Source of the DNA: Pelodictyon luteolum DSM 273
Lineage (GTDB): Bacteria; Bacteroidota; Chlorobiia; Chlorobiales; Chlorobiaceae
Direction of reading: 5' to 3'
Length of the DNA stretch: 64,000 nucleotides
Assembly (NCBI RefSeq): GCF_000012485.1
Contig: NC_007512.1
Span: 745,001-809,000, forward strand
Shown: positions 25,131 to 34,831 of the stretch, one piece after another
Layout: each line of letters opens with the position of its first letter
Numbering within the stretch: the first letter of the stretch is position 1
Program-made: the position numbers and the translations under genes
The notes under the pieces: model-generated
What the model was told of the DNA's origin: nothing
Seen by the model: the letters and a program-made list of their open reading frames with translations, nothing else
The model's database searches: none

Positions 25131-26885
25131 ATGCACGAATTCGATTTTCTCGGCGAACTGGTCCTGATCGGCGCGATGGCCGTCGCCATCATTCTGGTGT
25201 TCCAGCGGCTGAAGATTCCGCCCGTCATCGGTCTCATCTTTACCGGTATTCTCCTTGGCCCTTCGGGCATCGGGGTCGTGTATGACGAAAAACTCATCTC
25301 CACCCTCGCCGAGCTCGGCGTGGTGCTCCTGCTCTTCACCATCGGACTTGAGTTCTCACTCGACGACCTCAAACGGCTCCGGCGGATCGTGCTCGTCGGC
25401 GGGGTGGTGCAGATTGTCTTTACCGGCCTGGCCATAAGCTTTCTGGCCTACTGGCTGATGCTGGCCATCGGCCGTGAGATCAGCACATCAGCCGCCATTT
25501 TCCTCGGCTTCGCCTTTTCAGTCAGCAGCACGGCGATCTGCCTGAAGATCCTCAGCGACCGCGATGAGCTGGAACTTCCGCACGGCCGCATCGCGCTCGG
25601 CATCCTGATTTTTCAGGACCTTGCCATCGTGCCGCTCATCATCGGCATCAGTTTCCTCAACCCAGAGGCGGTGCCTTCGCTGGAAACCGTGCTGCGCAAG
25701 ATCGGCTTCATTGTGCTGTTTGCGTCGGGGATCTTTCTGGGGTTCCGGATCTTCATGCCCAAAATGGTGCGCATCATCGCCTCCCTGCATGCCCGTGAGG
25801 TGCTTGTCATCGGTGCGCTCGTCATCTGTTTCGGCGCGGCCTACCTGACCTCTCTTGCCGGTCTTTCGCTCGCACTCGGTTCGTTCGTTGCCGGCATGGT
25901 CATTGCCAGTACCGACGAAAGCCACCAGATCAGCGTAACGATCGATCCTTTCCGTGAAGCGTTCACCAGCATCTTTTTCATCTCGGTCGGTCTGCTTCTC
26001 GACGTGCAGATGATCAATCTTCCGCTCTTTGCCGCAATGGCTCTAGGGGTGCTTCTCGTCAAGGGGCTTCTGGTGACCATCGTGTCGGTTTTCCTCGGCA
26101 ATTCGATACGGGTGAGCCTGATGGCCGGCATGGCGCTTGCGCAGATCGGAGAGTTCTCGTTCGTGCTTGCCGATAGCGGACTTGCCAACGGCGTCATCAA
26201 CCAGGAGGTGTTCCAGGCGATGCTGGCCATCATCGTGGTGACGATGATCGTCACTCCCGCCATGATTGCCCTGGCTCCCCGTATTGCCGACCAGGTCGCC
26301 CCTGCCCTCGGCTTCATTCCCCTGGTCTCCCGCGACGCACCGCTCTCTACTGTACGCCCTGCCGACAGCACGATCATCTGTGCCGGTGAAATCCACGCAG
26401 CCATCGTCGGATTCGGCGTCAACGGCCAGAACGTGGCCGCGGTGCTGCACGCCACGAACATCTCCTATTCCGTGCTTGAAATCGATCGTGAGCTCGTCAG
26501 GACCATGCGCCGCAAAGGTGAACCGATATACTACGGCGACTGCACCGAGCAGAAGTCGCTGCTCCGTGCCGGCATCGACCACGCCCGCGCCGTGGTGCTC
26601 GGCATTTCCGACATGACGGCCGTTCGGCGCAGCATCGGCATGATCCGCCAGATCAACCCGAAAGCGTTCATCATCGTCCGCTCGCGCACCCTTCACCGGA
26701 TCGATGAGCTCTATGCCGCCGGGGCCGATGTGGTGGTGACGGAGAAATTCGAGACATCGATCCAGATCTTCTCGCAGCTGCTCAACCATTTTACGGTCGA
26801 TCCCGAGCTCATCCTGCAGCAGCAGGAGATCATCCGCCGCGAGTGCGAAAAGATTTTCCGTCATTCACCCGGGATGCTGAAATAA
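25131..26885 (+). CDS. Kef-type potassium/proton antiporter with TrkA-N domain
   Basis: 584 residues from ATG at 25131 (MHEFDFLGELVLIGAMAVAI); the frame is open upstream, but the hydrophobic domain starts here. It has about 12 membrane helices of the CPA2 Na+/H+ exchanger type (PPVIGLIFTGILLGPSGIGV, LGVVLLLFTIGLEFSLDDLK, FVAGMVIASTDESHQISVTI). The cytosolic RCK/TrkA-N domain follows from about residue 420: HAAIVGFGVNGQNVAAVLHA, then YYGDCTEQKSLLRAGIDHAR. Such proteins exchange K+ or Na+ for protons under nucleotide or glutathione control. Confidence 0.92.
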   Translation: MHEFDFLGELVLIGAMAVAIILVFQRLKIPPVIGLIFTGILLGPSGIGVVYDEKLISTLAELGVVLLLFTIGLEFSLDDLKRLRRIVLVGGVVQIVFTGLAISFLAYWLMLAIGREISTSAAIFLGFAFSVSSTAICLKILSDRDELELPHGRIALGILIFQDLAIVPLIIGISFLNPEAVPSLETVLRKIGFIVLFASGIFLGFRIFMPKMVRIIASLHAREVLVIGALVICFGAAYLTSLAGLSLALGSFVAGMVIASTDESHQISVTIDPFREAFTSIFFISVGLLLDVQMINLPLFAAMALGVLLVKGLLVTIVSVFLGNSIRVSLMAGMALAQIGEFSFVLADSGLANGVINQEVFQAMLAIIVVTMIVTPAMIALAPRIADQVAPALGFIPLVSRDAPLSTVRPADSTIICAGEIHAAIVGFGVNGQNVAAVLHATNISYSVLEIDRELVRTMRRKGEPIYYGDCTEQKSLLRAGIDHARAVVLGISDMTAVRRSIGMIRQINPKAFIIVRSRTLHRIDELYAAGADVVVTEKFETSIQIFSQLLNHFTVDPELILQQQEIIRRECEKIFRHSPGMLK

Positions 26886-26974
26886 AGCGGTGGCGAAGTA
26901 TTTCGTCATTCGGTACGCTTCCCCTATATTGTATTGTTGCGGCAGTCGACTTGTTCACCAGACACGACGTCACT

Positions 26975-27937
26975 ATGGCACCCCTTCCCCCATCGGTAAC
27001 CCCGACTGAAAAATTCATTGCATACTGCGACCGTCTTCGTCGCGATGCGGCTTCCGATGACCGGGACGCAGCCCGGCGGGCGACCTATGAGCTGGAGCTG
27101 GCGGAGGGCAGCCGCTTTGTCGAGGTCAACGGCATTGTCCTCCACTACCATGTTTCAGGGCCCGAGGATGCCAAAGAGACCATGGTGCTGATTCACGGAT
27201 GGGACTGCTGGTGGATGTGGTGGCACCATGTGGTGCATACGCTGAACCAGGCGGGAGTGCGTACCATCGCCTACGACATGCGCGGCCACGGCTGGTCGGC
27301 AAACGACCCGACGAACCACTACCACATCAACTCGTTCGCCCATGACCTGGACGGGCTCCAGAAGGCCCTCGGAATCGAGCGGTTCCATCTGGCGGCTTTT
27401 TCCTTCGGTGCGCTTGTTGCGCTCGACTACGCGCGCCACCACTCGGACAGGGTTCGTTCCATGACCTTCTTCAACTTCGGCTACCTGCCGAACAGCGAAT
27501 TCATTGCAAGCTTTGCGCCCGGCACCATCAATTTCGTCTTCAACATCATGCTCCGCAAGCTCACCTGGTGGTTTCCCGCCTATGTGTTCGCGCGTCTGGT
27601 GCTTGCCCGCAACACCGTGATGCAGCATGATATCCTGATCGGCTTCCAGAGCCTCGGCCTCTGCGCCCCCGAAGCCATCGAGCAGACCACCGGCCAGATC
27701 ACCGCACAGGAAACCACCGATGCGGTGCCCGACATGGTAAGGGCTGTCACTGCCCCCATTCTTTTCGTGGCAGGGGAGGGTGACGGGATCATGACTGCCG
27801 AAAACACCCGGAAGCTGCAGGAGATGACCGGAAAAGGACGGTATGTGGGGGTTCCGGATTGCGGACATCTCATCACGCTCGAGCTGCCCGATACGGCTTC
27901 CGAACTGATTCTGGAGCAGATGCGCTCCGTCGGCTGA
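26975..27937 (+). CDS. Alpha/beta hydrolase
   Basis: 320 residues from ATG at 26975. The alpha/beta hydrolase fold is evident: oxyanion motif VLIHGWDCWWMWWHHVVHTL, DMRGHGWSANDP, nucleophile elbow LAAFSFGALVALDYA (A-F-S-F-G, a variant of GxSxG, Ser near residue 148), acid region VAGEGDGIMTAENT and base GVPDCGHLITLELP near the C-terminus. It is probably cytosolic or peripherally membrane-bound. In green sulfur bacteria such genes often sit near bacteriochlorophyll genes, but nothing here identifies the substrate. It ends 3 bases from the convergent trpF stop. Confidence 0.88.
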   Translation: MAPLPPSVTPTEKFIAYCDRLRRDAASDDRDAARRATYELELAEGSRFVEVNGIVLHYHVSGPEDAKETMVLIHGWDCWWMWWHHVVHTLNQAGVRTIAYDMRGHGWSANDPTNHYHINSFAHDLDGLQKALGIERFHLAAFSFGALVALDYARHHSDRVRSMTFFNFGYLPNSEFIASFAPGTINFVFNIMLRKLTWWFPAYVFARLVLARNTVMQHDILIGFQSLGLCAPEAIEQTTGQITAQETTDAVPDMVRAVTAPILFVAGEGDGIMTAENTRKLQEMTGKGRYVGVPDCGHLITLELPDTASELILEQMRSVG

Positions 27938-27940
27938 CCC

Positions 27941-28594
27941 TCAGCGCTCTCCAGCCGCCCGAACCGCCTGAACGAATGCCTGCATCTTTTCGTGGCTCTT
28001 GATGCCGGGCGACTCTTCGACACCGCTCGCCGTGTCGAGTGCGTAGGGGCGGAGCGACTGCACGGCCTCTCTGACGTTGCCGGGGTTCAGCCCCCCGGCC
28101 AGAACCCCGTAGCATCCCTCAGGCAGCCCGCTGAAGATCCTCTCCGCCAGAGAGCCTTCCATCTGCTCTCCGGTTCCGCCCTCCATGCCCGGACGGTAGG
28201 TGTCGAAGAGAAATGCGCTGACGCCGGTGGCTTCCCGAAAGCGTAGGACTGCGGCGGGAGTGAAGTCCGTTTCCGGCCGGAACACCTTCAGCACCCGTAC
28301 CCCCTCCAGAACCAGCTTCGTCTCTTCCTCGCTGTACCGGCTTCCGTGCAGCTGCGCCACACTGAGCCCGCAGTAGCGGCAGATCTCGATAATCTCCCGG
28401 GGATCCTGTTCAACGAATACGCCGACGCCCTCGATAAACGGAGGCAGTGCGCAAACCATCGTGCGGGCAGCATCCTTTGTGACGCAGCGGGGGCTTTCCG
28501 GGCTGAAGTTGAACCCCAGTGCATCGGCGCCGAAGAGTGCGGCAGCCCGGGCGTCCTCCATTCTGGTGATTCCGCAGATCTTGATTCTGGTCAT
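27941..28594 (-). CDS. trpF: Phosphoribosylanthranilate isomerase
   Basis: 217 residues, a normal TrpF length. It isomerises N-(5'-phosphoribosyl)anthranilate to the carboxyphenylamino-deoxyribulose phosphate in tryptophan synthesis. Motifs: MTRIKICGITRMEDARAAAL with the catalytic Cys at residue 7, GADALGFNFSPESPRCV, VAQLHGSRYSEEE, AFLFDTYRPGMEGGTG with the catalytic Asp, and LAGGLNPGNV with the C-terminal ALDTASGVEESPGIKSHEKM phosphate site. It is a single gene, not in a trp operon here. Confidence 0.95.
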   Translation of the reverse strand: MTRIKICGITRMEDARAAALFGADALGFNFSPESPRCVTKDAARTMVCALPPFIEGVGVFVEQDPREIIEICRYCGLSVAQLHGSRYSEEETKLVLEGVRVLKVFRPETDFTPAAVLRFREATGVSAFLFDTYRPGMEGGTGEQMEGSLAERIFSGLPEGCYGVLAGGLNPGNVREAVQSLRPYALDTASGVEESPGIKSHEKMQAFVQAVRAAGER

Positions 28595-28758
28595 CGGGGG
28601 TCGTGGTTTAGCGGTGGCTTTCTACTGCGGGGGAGTGCTGTTCCGCCGCTTTTTTTCGGAAAGATACAGGAAAAGTGCCGAACGCCAATGCCACCCTGAC
28701 GGGGGCAGTCCCAAGGTTGGGAATTTCGGTGAATATGCGTATACTGGAACCCTTCTTT

Positions 28759-28829
28759 TGGGGCGTCGCCAAGTGGTAAGGCATCGGCCTTTGGAGCCGA
28801 CATCCGCAGGTTCGAATCCTGCCGCCCCA
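28759..28829 (+). tRNA. tRNA-Gln (anticodon TTG)
   Basis: A 71-nt cloverleaf: acceptor TGGGGCG/CGCCCCA, D arm GCCAAGTGGTAAGGC, anticodon stem TCGGC/GCCGA with loop CTTTGGA (anticodon TTG, Gln), and T arm GCAGGTTCGAATCCTGC. The CCA end is not encoded. All four helices pair fully. Confidence 0.97.
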
Positions 28830-28894
28830 GCCCTTCCGGACACCTACCCTAGGACGTGTCTTTCTATCCTCTCTGAGTTTTCCCCTGAAAACAG

Positions 28895-28923
28895 AAAAGG
28901 CGGCCCGAAAGCCGCCTTTTTCC
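28895..28923 (-). terminator. Rho-independent terminator of the metK-ahcY operon
   Basis: GGCGGC and GCCGCC pair around a CCGAAA/TTTCGG loop, with AAAA and TTTT flanks, about 30 bases after the ahcY stop on the minus strand. The same hairpin could also terminate the rightward tRNA-Gln transcript because a TTTTT run follows on the plus strand. Confidence 0.85.
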
Positions 28924-28955
28924 GTGTCCCGCTGGAGGGACTGCTGTCATGCAAA

Positions 28956-30371
28956 TCAGTAGCGGTAGTGCTCGGGCTTGTAAGGGCCTGTTACCGGAAC
29001 GCCGATGTACTCGGCCTGTTCCTTTGACAGGGTGGTCAGCTTGACGCCGATCTGCTCGAGGTGCAGGCGTGCAACCTCTTCGTCGAGCGCTTTGGGCAGA
29101 CGGTAGACATCAACCTTGTAGTCGTTCTTCCAGAGCTCGATCTGGGCCAGGGTCTGGTTGGTGAAGGAGTTGCTCATGACGAACGACGGGTGGCCGGTGG
29201 CGCATCCGAGGTTCACCAGGCGTCCTTCTGCCAGAAGGTAGATGCAGTGGCCGTCTTCGAAGGTGTACTTGTCTACCTGCGGCTTGATGTTGAGCTTTGT
29301 GGCGCCCTTGTACTCGTTGAGCGGTTCTACCTGGATTTCGTTGTCGAAGTGGCCGATGTTGCAGACAATCGCCTCGTCGGGCATCTGCTTCATATGCTCA
29401 AGGGTGACGACATCCTTGTTTCCGGTAGTGGTGACGAAGATGTTGCCCTCTTTGACTGCCTTGTCCATGGTTGTGACTTCAAAGCCCTCCATTGCGGCCT
29501 GGAGTGCGCAGATGGGATCGATCTCGGTGACGATCACGCGGGCACCGTAGGAGCGCATGGAATGAGCACAGCCCTTTCCGACATCGCCGTAACCGAGGAC
29601 GACGGCGACCTTGCCGGCGATCATCACATCGGTTGCGCGCTTGATGCCGTCGGCAAGCGATTCACGGCAGCCGTAAAGGTTGTCGAACTTCGACTTGGTG
29701 ACGGAGTCGTTCACGTTGATGGCGGGGAAAAGCAGTTCGCCCTTTTCCATCATCTGGTACAGACGGTGGACACCGGTCGTGGTCTCTTCCGACACACCCT
29801 TCATCTCTTTTGCGACCTTGTGCCAGCGGTTGCTGTCCTCTTCGTAGATGGCCTTCAGCTGTCCGAACAGTGCGCGCTCTTCAGCGTTGCCGCCGGCGTT
29901 CTGGAGCATCGAGGGGTTGTTCTCGATCTTGTAGCCGAGGATGATCATGAGGGTAGCGTCGCCGCCATCGTCGACGATCAGGTTCGGGCCCTGGCCGTCG
30001 CCGAAGTCGAGGATCTGGCGGGTGCACCACCAGTAGTCTTCAAGGGTCTCGCCCTTCCAGGCGAAGACCGGTACGCCGGTTGCGGCGATGGCTGCGGCAG
30101 CATGGTCCTGGGTGGAGAAGATGTTGCAGCTGGCCCACCGGACATCGGCACCGAGGTCAACGAGGGTCTCGATGAGGACTGCGGTCTGGATGGTCATGTG
30201 GAGGGAGCCTGCGACACGGGCACCTTTCAGGGGTTTCTGGCCGGCATATTTCTTGCGGATGGCCATCAGGCCGGGCATCTCTTTTTCAGCGATATCAATC
30301 TCTTTGCGGCCCCATTCTGCAAGGGAGATGTCGGCTACCTTGTAGGCAAGCGCAGTGGCTTCGATAGTCAT
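28956..30371 (-). CDS. ahcY: Adenosylhomocysteinase (S-adenosylhomocysteine hydrolase)
   Basis: 471 residues. It hydrolyses S-adenosylhomocysteine to adenosine and homocysteine, recycling the by-product of methyl transfer. Seen: [38 protein letters not shown], the NAD-binding loop [59 protein letters not shown] and the C-terminal YKPEHYRY that closes the cofactor site. It is transcribed with metK (gap 107 bases), so SAM synthesis and SAH removal share one leader. Bacteriochlorophyll c/d synthesis consumes SAM heavily. Confidence 0.97.
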   Translation of the reverse strand: MTIEATALAYKVADISLAEWGRKEIDIAEKEMPGLMAIRKKYAGQKPLKGARVAGSLHMTIQTAVLIETLVDLGADVRWASCNIFSTQDHAAAAIAATGVPVFAWKGETLEDYWWCTRQILDFGDGQGPNLIVDDGGDATLMIILGYKIENNPSMLQNAGGNAEERALFGQLKAIYEEDSNRWHKVAKEMKGVSEETTTGVHRLYQMMEKGELLFPAINVNDSVTKSKFDNLYGCRESLADGIKRATDVMIAGKVAVVLGYGDVGKGCAHSMRSYGARVIVTEIDPICALQAAMEGFEVTTMDKAVKEGNIFVTTTGNKDVVTLEHMKQMPDEAIVCNIGHFDNEIQVEPLNEYKGATKLNIKPQVDKYTFEDGHCIYLLAEGRLVNLGCATGHPSFVMSNSFTNQTLAQIELWKNDYKVDVYRLPKALDEEVARLHLEQIGVKLTTLSKEQAEYIGVPVTGPYKPEHYRY

Positions 30372-30431
30372 TTGGATAGTTCCTCAGTGGTTTATGGATG
30401 TTGTCTCTCTCTCTCTCCGCTGCTCCATAAC

Positions 30432-30462
30432 AGGAGGGACCCGTTTATGGCGGGTCCCTCCT
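30432..30462 (-). promoter_or_regulatory. Perfect intercistronic hairpin between metK and ahcY
   Basis: AGGAGGGACCCG (30432-30443) and CGGGTCCCTCCT (30451-30462) form a perfect 12-bp stem with a TTTATGG loop, 17 bases after the metK stop. No T-run follows on the minus strand. It may therefore be an RNA-processing or stability element, or a partial terminator that lowers ahcY expression relative to metK. Confidence 0.55.
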
Positions 30463-30478
30463 GATGGGTGACGGGGTC

Positions 30479-31693
<1,215 letters not shown>

Positions 31694-31787
31694 GTTTGCA
31701 ATGAGATTATGGTTAAACGAACAACAGGAACAACAGAAAAATCGGTACGGGAGGTTTTTCGGACGGGCGGACAGAGATGGGCCGACT

Positions 31788-31861
31788 GGACACGGAAAAC
31801 CTTTCCGGCAGGTCACTTGGAAACTGAATTCCAGAGGGAGTGAGCCTGCGGCACCGTGTCC
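31788..31861 (-). ncRNA. SAM-Chlorobi type leader RNA (candidate SAM riboswitch)
   Basis: In the metK 5' leader, on the minus strand, GGACACGG (31854-31861) pairs with CCGTGTCC (31788-31795) to close a structured element. Inside it, GCAGG-C-TCAC pairs with GTGACCTGC, leaving one bulged C, and TGGAA pairs with TTCCA. From the literature, the SAM-Chlorobi motif occurs only in Chlorobi and always upstream of metK-ahcY operons, and it is proposed to bind SAM. Position, phylum and three nested helices fit. I matched this by memory of the motif's context rather than by a covariance model, and a downstream expression platform was not identified. Confidence 0.6.
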
Positions 31862-31967
31862 ATAGGTAATGGGGATGCCTTTAGATAAAACAGTTTTAAA
31901 TGTAAGCATTCAGGGCGATGTATGCAAAATTCTCTTTTCCGTGCATCGCCCCGTTCGCCGGAGAGAC

Positions 31968-32945
31968 TCAGCCGACGCGTATTTCGGAGTAGTCACCGAT
32001 GTTGATTTCGTGCGGGTTGCCCGAAATCGAGGCGTTGTTGCCGACAATCGAGCTGTTGATCATGATGTGGGCCACCTTTGCGCTTGTGCCGATGATGGAG
32101 TCCCGTACGATGGCATCGGTAATGACTGCCTGTTCGCCGATGGTGGTGTTTGGTCCGATGATGGCGTTCTCGATGCGCGCGCTGTCGGCAATGAACACCG
32201 GCTCGTTGATGATGCAGCCGGGGTATGGTTTTGCGGGGATTGCTTTCCTGAGAAGGATCTCGTTGGTGGAAAGCAGGGTTTCGGGTTTGCCGCAGTCGTA
32301 CCAGCCGTGGACGGGGAAGACCGAGAACGGTTCTCCGCCTTCGATCATCAGCTGCAGGGCGTCGGTGAGCTGGTACTCGCCCTTGGTCTTGATCTCATGG
32401 TTGATGAGATGTTCGATGGCGCTGAAAAGCGGAGCGGCTTTCTGCAGGTAGTAGAGGCCCACGATGGCGAGGTTGCTGACCGGAGTATCGGGTTTTTCGA
32501 CCAGCTTCCTGATGCGGCCTCCTTCGGTGACTGCAACGCCGAATCGGCGGGGATCGTCCACCTCCCTGACTCCGAGGGTGGAGACGGGGCTCTCTATGAC
32601 GGGCTGAAGATCGACGTCGAAGATGGTGTCGCCGAGGATGATGAGCAGCGGGTCCTCTTCTTCGATGAAGGGCTGGCACATCCAGATGGCGTGGGCGAGG
32701 CCGAGCCGTTCGGGCTGGTTGACGAAGGTGAACTTGATGTCATAGTGTTTTTTCAGCCACTCCTCGACCATGTCGCCGAGATAGCCGACGATGACGATGG
32801 CCTCATCGATTCCTGCTGCGATGAGCTTGTCCATGATATGGCCGATAATGGGCTTGCCCGCGACGTTGAGCAGCACTTTCGGGTGGGAGAAGGTATGCGG
32901 GCGGAGGCGTGAGCCGACGCCTGCAACAGGAATGATCGCTTTCAT
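31968..32945 (-). CDS. Sugar-1-phosphate nucleotidyltransferase (NDP-sugar synthase)
   Basis: 325 residues. An N-terminal nucleotidyltransferase domain with MKAIIPVAGVGSRLRPHT and PKVLLNVAGKP (nucleotide loop), PERLGLAHAIWMCQPF, LGDTIFDVDL (metal Asp), EYQLTDALQLMIEGG and the sugar-site GWYDCGKPETLLSTN. A C-terminal left-handed beta-helix follows (ENAIIGPNTTIGEQAVITDA and further hexapeptides). It resembles long glucose-1-phosphate thymidylyl/uridylyltransferases; the exact nucleotide and sugar are undetermined. It would supply activated sugars for envelope polysaccharide. Confidence 0.88.
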   Translation of the reverse strand: MKAIIPVAGVGSRLRPHTFSHPKVLLNVAGKPIIGHIMDKLIAAGIDEAIVIVGYLGDMVEEWLKKHYDIKFTFVNQPERLGLAHAIWMCQPFIEEEDPLLIILGDTIFDVDLQPVIESPVSTLGVREVDDPRRFGVAVTEGGRIRKLVEKPDTPVSNLAIVGLYYLQKAAPLFSAIEHLINHEIKTKGEYQLTDALQLMIEGGEPFSVFPVHGWYDCGKPETLLSTNEILLRKAIPAKPYPGCIINEPVFIADSARIENAIIGPNTTIGEQAVITDAIVRDSIIGTSAKVAHIMINSSIVGNNASISGNPHEINIGDYSEIRVG

Positions 32946-33176
32946 GGGTTTGCTCTTTAGCGTGGTTCATTGTTCGGCCGGCAGAAGTTGCCTGCATTGC
33001 TTCTGCATGTTACTAAAAAGGGGCGTAAAACTGAACTGCTATGATTATATGGTGGAGCTTTCGGGCGGGGGAGTACGGGGTGCTGCATCGTAGCAGTGAA
33101 TTCGATTCATAGTATGAGGCATAGGTGTGCTTTGTTTTTTTTGTCAACAAGATACGATACTCAGGAAGCGGCATAT
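32946..33176. other. Intergenic region, nothing recognised
   Basis: About 230 bases upstream of the nucleotidyltransferase gene and downstream of the Sel1-like ORF. It should contain the leftward promoter. No hairpin, repeat or domain-coding frame was found. Confidence 0.3.
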
Positions 33177-34025
33177 TTAGGGGGTGCTGAAGAATGCACG
33201 CCATCGTCCAGCGGAACTAAGGCAGTTCTGGATATTGCTCTGCATGTCATTTTTTCGCTCACGGGAATCTTCGACTGGATTCATGCAACCCGGCGCAAAA
33301 AAAGAGTGGCAGGCAGCCGGCCCATATTCACTCTCAGGAAGGTTATGGGGAGCACACTTAGATTGCTGTTCAACCAGTATCTGCATCTTCTTGGCATTCC
33401 TCTGTTCATCCGTCGAATGGCGTTTCAGGAGTTCCTTGTTAGCAAGAAACTGAGCTCCAAACCCCTCGGCTTGCAGGTCCTGATAGGATGGGCATCCTTG
33501 CTGTACGCTGTTTTCAGCTACCTTCCTGAGGCACTTCTTCGCGGCTGAGCAGTCCCGTGTCGTGCCCATGCCCCGGACATATGCTACGCCACGGTTGAAC
33601 GGTGCCGGGCCATATTCTTGTCCGGCAGCGAACCGGTTCCATTTCATGGCCGCTGCGTGGTTTTCAGGAACACCTTTTCCTCTCTCGTAAAGAAAGCCAA
33701 GGAAGAACACTGTTTTGGCGTGGTTCTGGTCAGCTGAAAGGCGGTGCCGTCTGGTGGTGTCATCATGATTGTGAGGTCCCAATCGACCGAGCTCATACCG
33801 TATCCCTGGCTGGCATTGCATCTCGCTGTCAGCAAGACTGGCGTCTGAGTTTTGGATGGATATACGCTCGGGTGCAGGAGTCGGTTTACTTGATGCAACC
33901 GCCACAGGCGCGGAGTCCCTTTTTTTTTGTTCTCCCCGGACGATCATGGGCTGATCGGGCATGCCCACCGTTCTCTTTTCAAGCAAAGAAGGAATCGCAA
34001 CACCAGCATATCGCCCGATAAGCAA
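33177..34025 (-). pseudogene. Sel1-repeat (SLR) protein, probably decaying
   Basis: One open frame of up to 282 residues contains two to three Sel1-like repeats (FLGFLYERGKGVPENHAAAM, FNRGVAYVRGMGTTRDCSAA, with a weaker YELGRLGPHNHDDTTRR). Sel1 proteins are helical solenoids for protein-protein contacts. Several consensus positions are damaged (for example KWNRFAAGQEYGPAP where KWYRLAAEQGYAPAQ is usual), the only upstream start is TTG at 34025 with ATG MPDQPM further in, and there is no signal peptide or ribosome binding site. I judge it a gene in decay, although a diverged functional protein is possible. Confidence 0.45.
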
Positions 34026-34174
34026 TTACAATTCCCGCATCAAGGACGTAATTGCAAGACATCAAGCTGCACAATACCGTGTCATTGACTTTAGGCAGGT
34101 CACGCCACGTCAGGCATTCGCGCAAAGGATGCCTGAACTGTTCGGGTGTGGATGGTTGCCGGAGCCTTCTCTTG

Positions 34175-34831
34175 TCAAGCCGATTCCAGGGATATGATGT
34201 TTACGGTGCCGATGATGATCTGCACATACTCCCAGTAACCGCGCAACAGCTTCGTTTCAGCCATGATGCGTATTTTGTTTTCCGTCATGAGCGGAACCCT
34301 GCATACAGAGAGAAATCCGGTTAAGATATTTATCAAGTTTAACCGGACTTCCTGAATACACTCCGGGGCATAGATCGCCGTAATATGTCTGCCAGACATA
34401 ACCTCTGCCGTATACCCCATCAGTTTGGTGAATGCCGGGTTTACATGAACAACCTTTCCTTGCATATCAAAGATGAAAACCGGCTTTGGTTCCATTGCGA
34501 ACGTATTTGCGTCGACAAACACAAACTCATCGGTTTTGTCTTCGAACAAGCTGCAGGTGTCCTCTTGATTTCCATTGCCGGATCCCACGTGTAGATCATC
34601 CAGCCCTGAAAGCAATTCACAGATGTTGAGCCCCAGTGCCCTGGCGAATTTGTTGTAGCTCTGCAAAGTTACACTCTGTGCGCCTCGCTCAACCGTTCCG
34701 ATATATGTGCGATGAAAGCCGGCTTTTTCAGCGAATGCCTCCTGTGATAGCCCCCTGCGAACTCTTTCTCTCCGGATTCTTTTTCCGATAAATGATAAAA
34801 GCTCATGCTCAGTCATGTTTTTCCTTGCCAT
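34175..34831 (-). CDS. HTH-PAS transcriptional regulator (XRE type)
   Basis: 218 residues from ATG at 34831 (alternative ATG five codons in). An XRE helix-turn-helix (IGKRIRRERVRRGLSQEAF, HRTYIGTVERGAQSVTLQSY, FARALGLNICELL) covers ~residues 12-78. After an acidic linker, a PAS domain follows (~100-200): PKPVFIFDMQGKVVHVNPAF, TKLMGYTAEVMSGRHITAIY. The C-terminus is short. A ligand- or redox-sensing PAS fused to an XRE DNA-binding domain is unusual in size. Its HTH resembles the small regulators at 50566, 58620 and 60748. It faces away from the giant gene across a 1.6-kb non-coding region. Confidence 0.8.
   Translation of the reverse strand: MARKNMTEHELLSFIGKRIRRERVRRGLSQEAFAEKAGFHRTYIGTVERGAQSVTLQSYNKFARALGLNICELLSGLDDLHVGSGNGNQEDTCSLFEDKTDEFVFVDANTFAMEPKPVFIFDMQGKVVHVNPAFTKLMGYTAEVMSGRHITAIYAPECIQEVRLNLINILTGFLSVCRVPLMTENKIRIMAETKLLRGYWEYVQIIIGTVNIISLESA

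Noticed and set aside
29061-30464. 467-residue plus-strand frame opposite ahcY
   Set aside because: Antisense to a certain ahcY gene; no domain.
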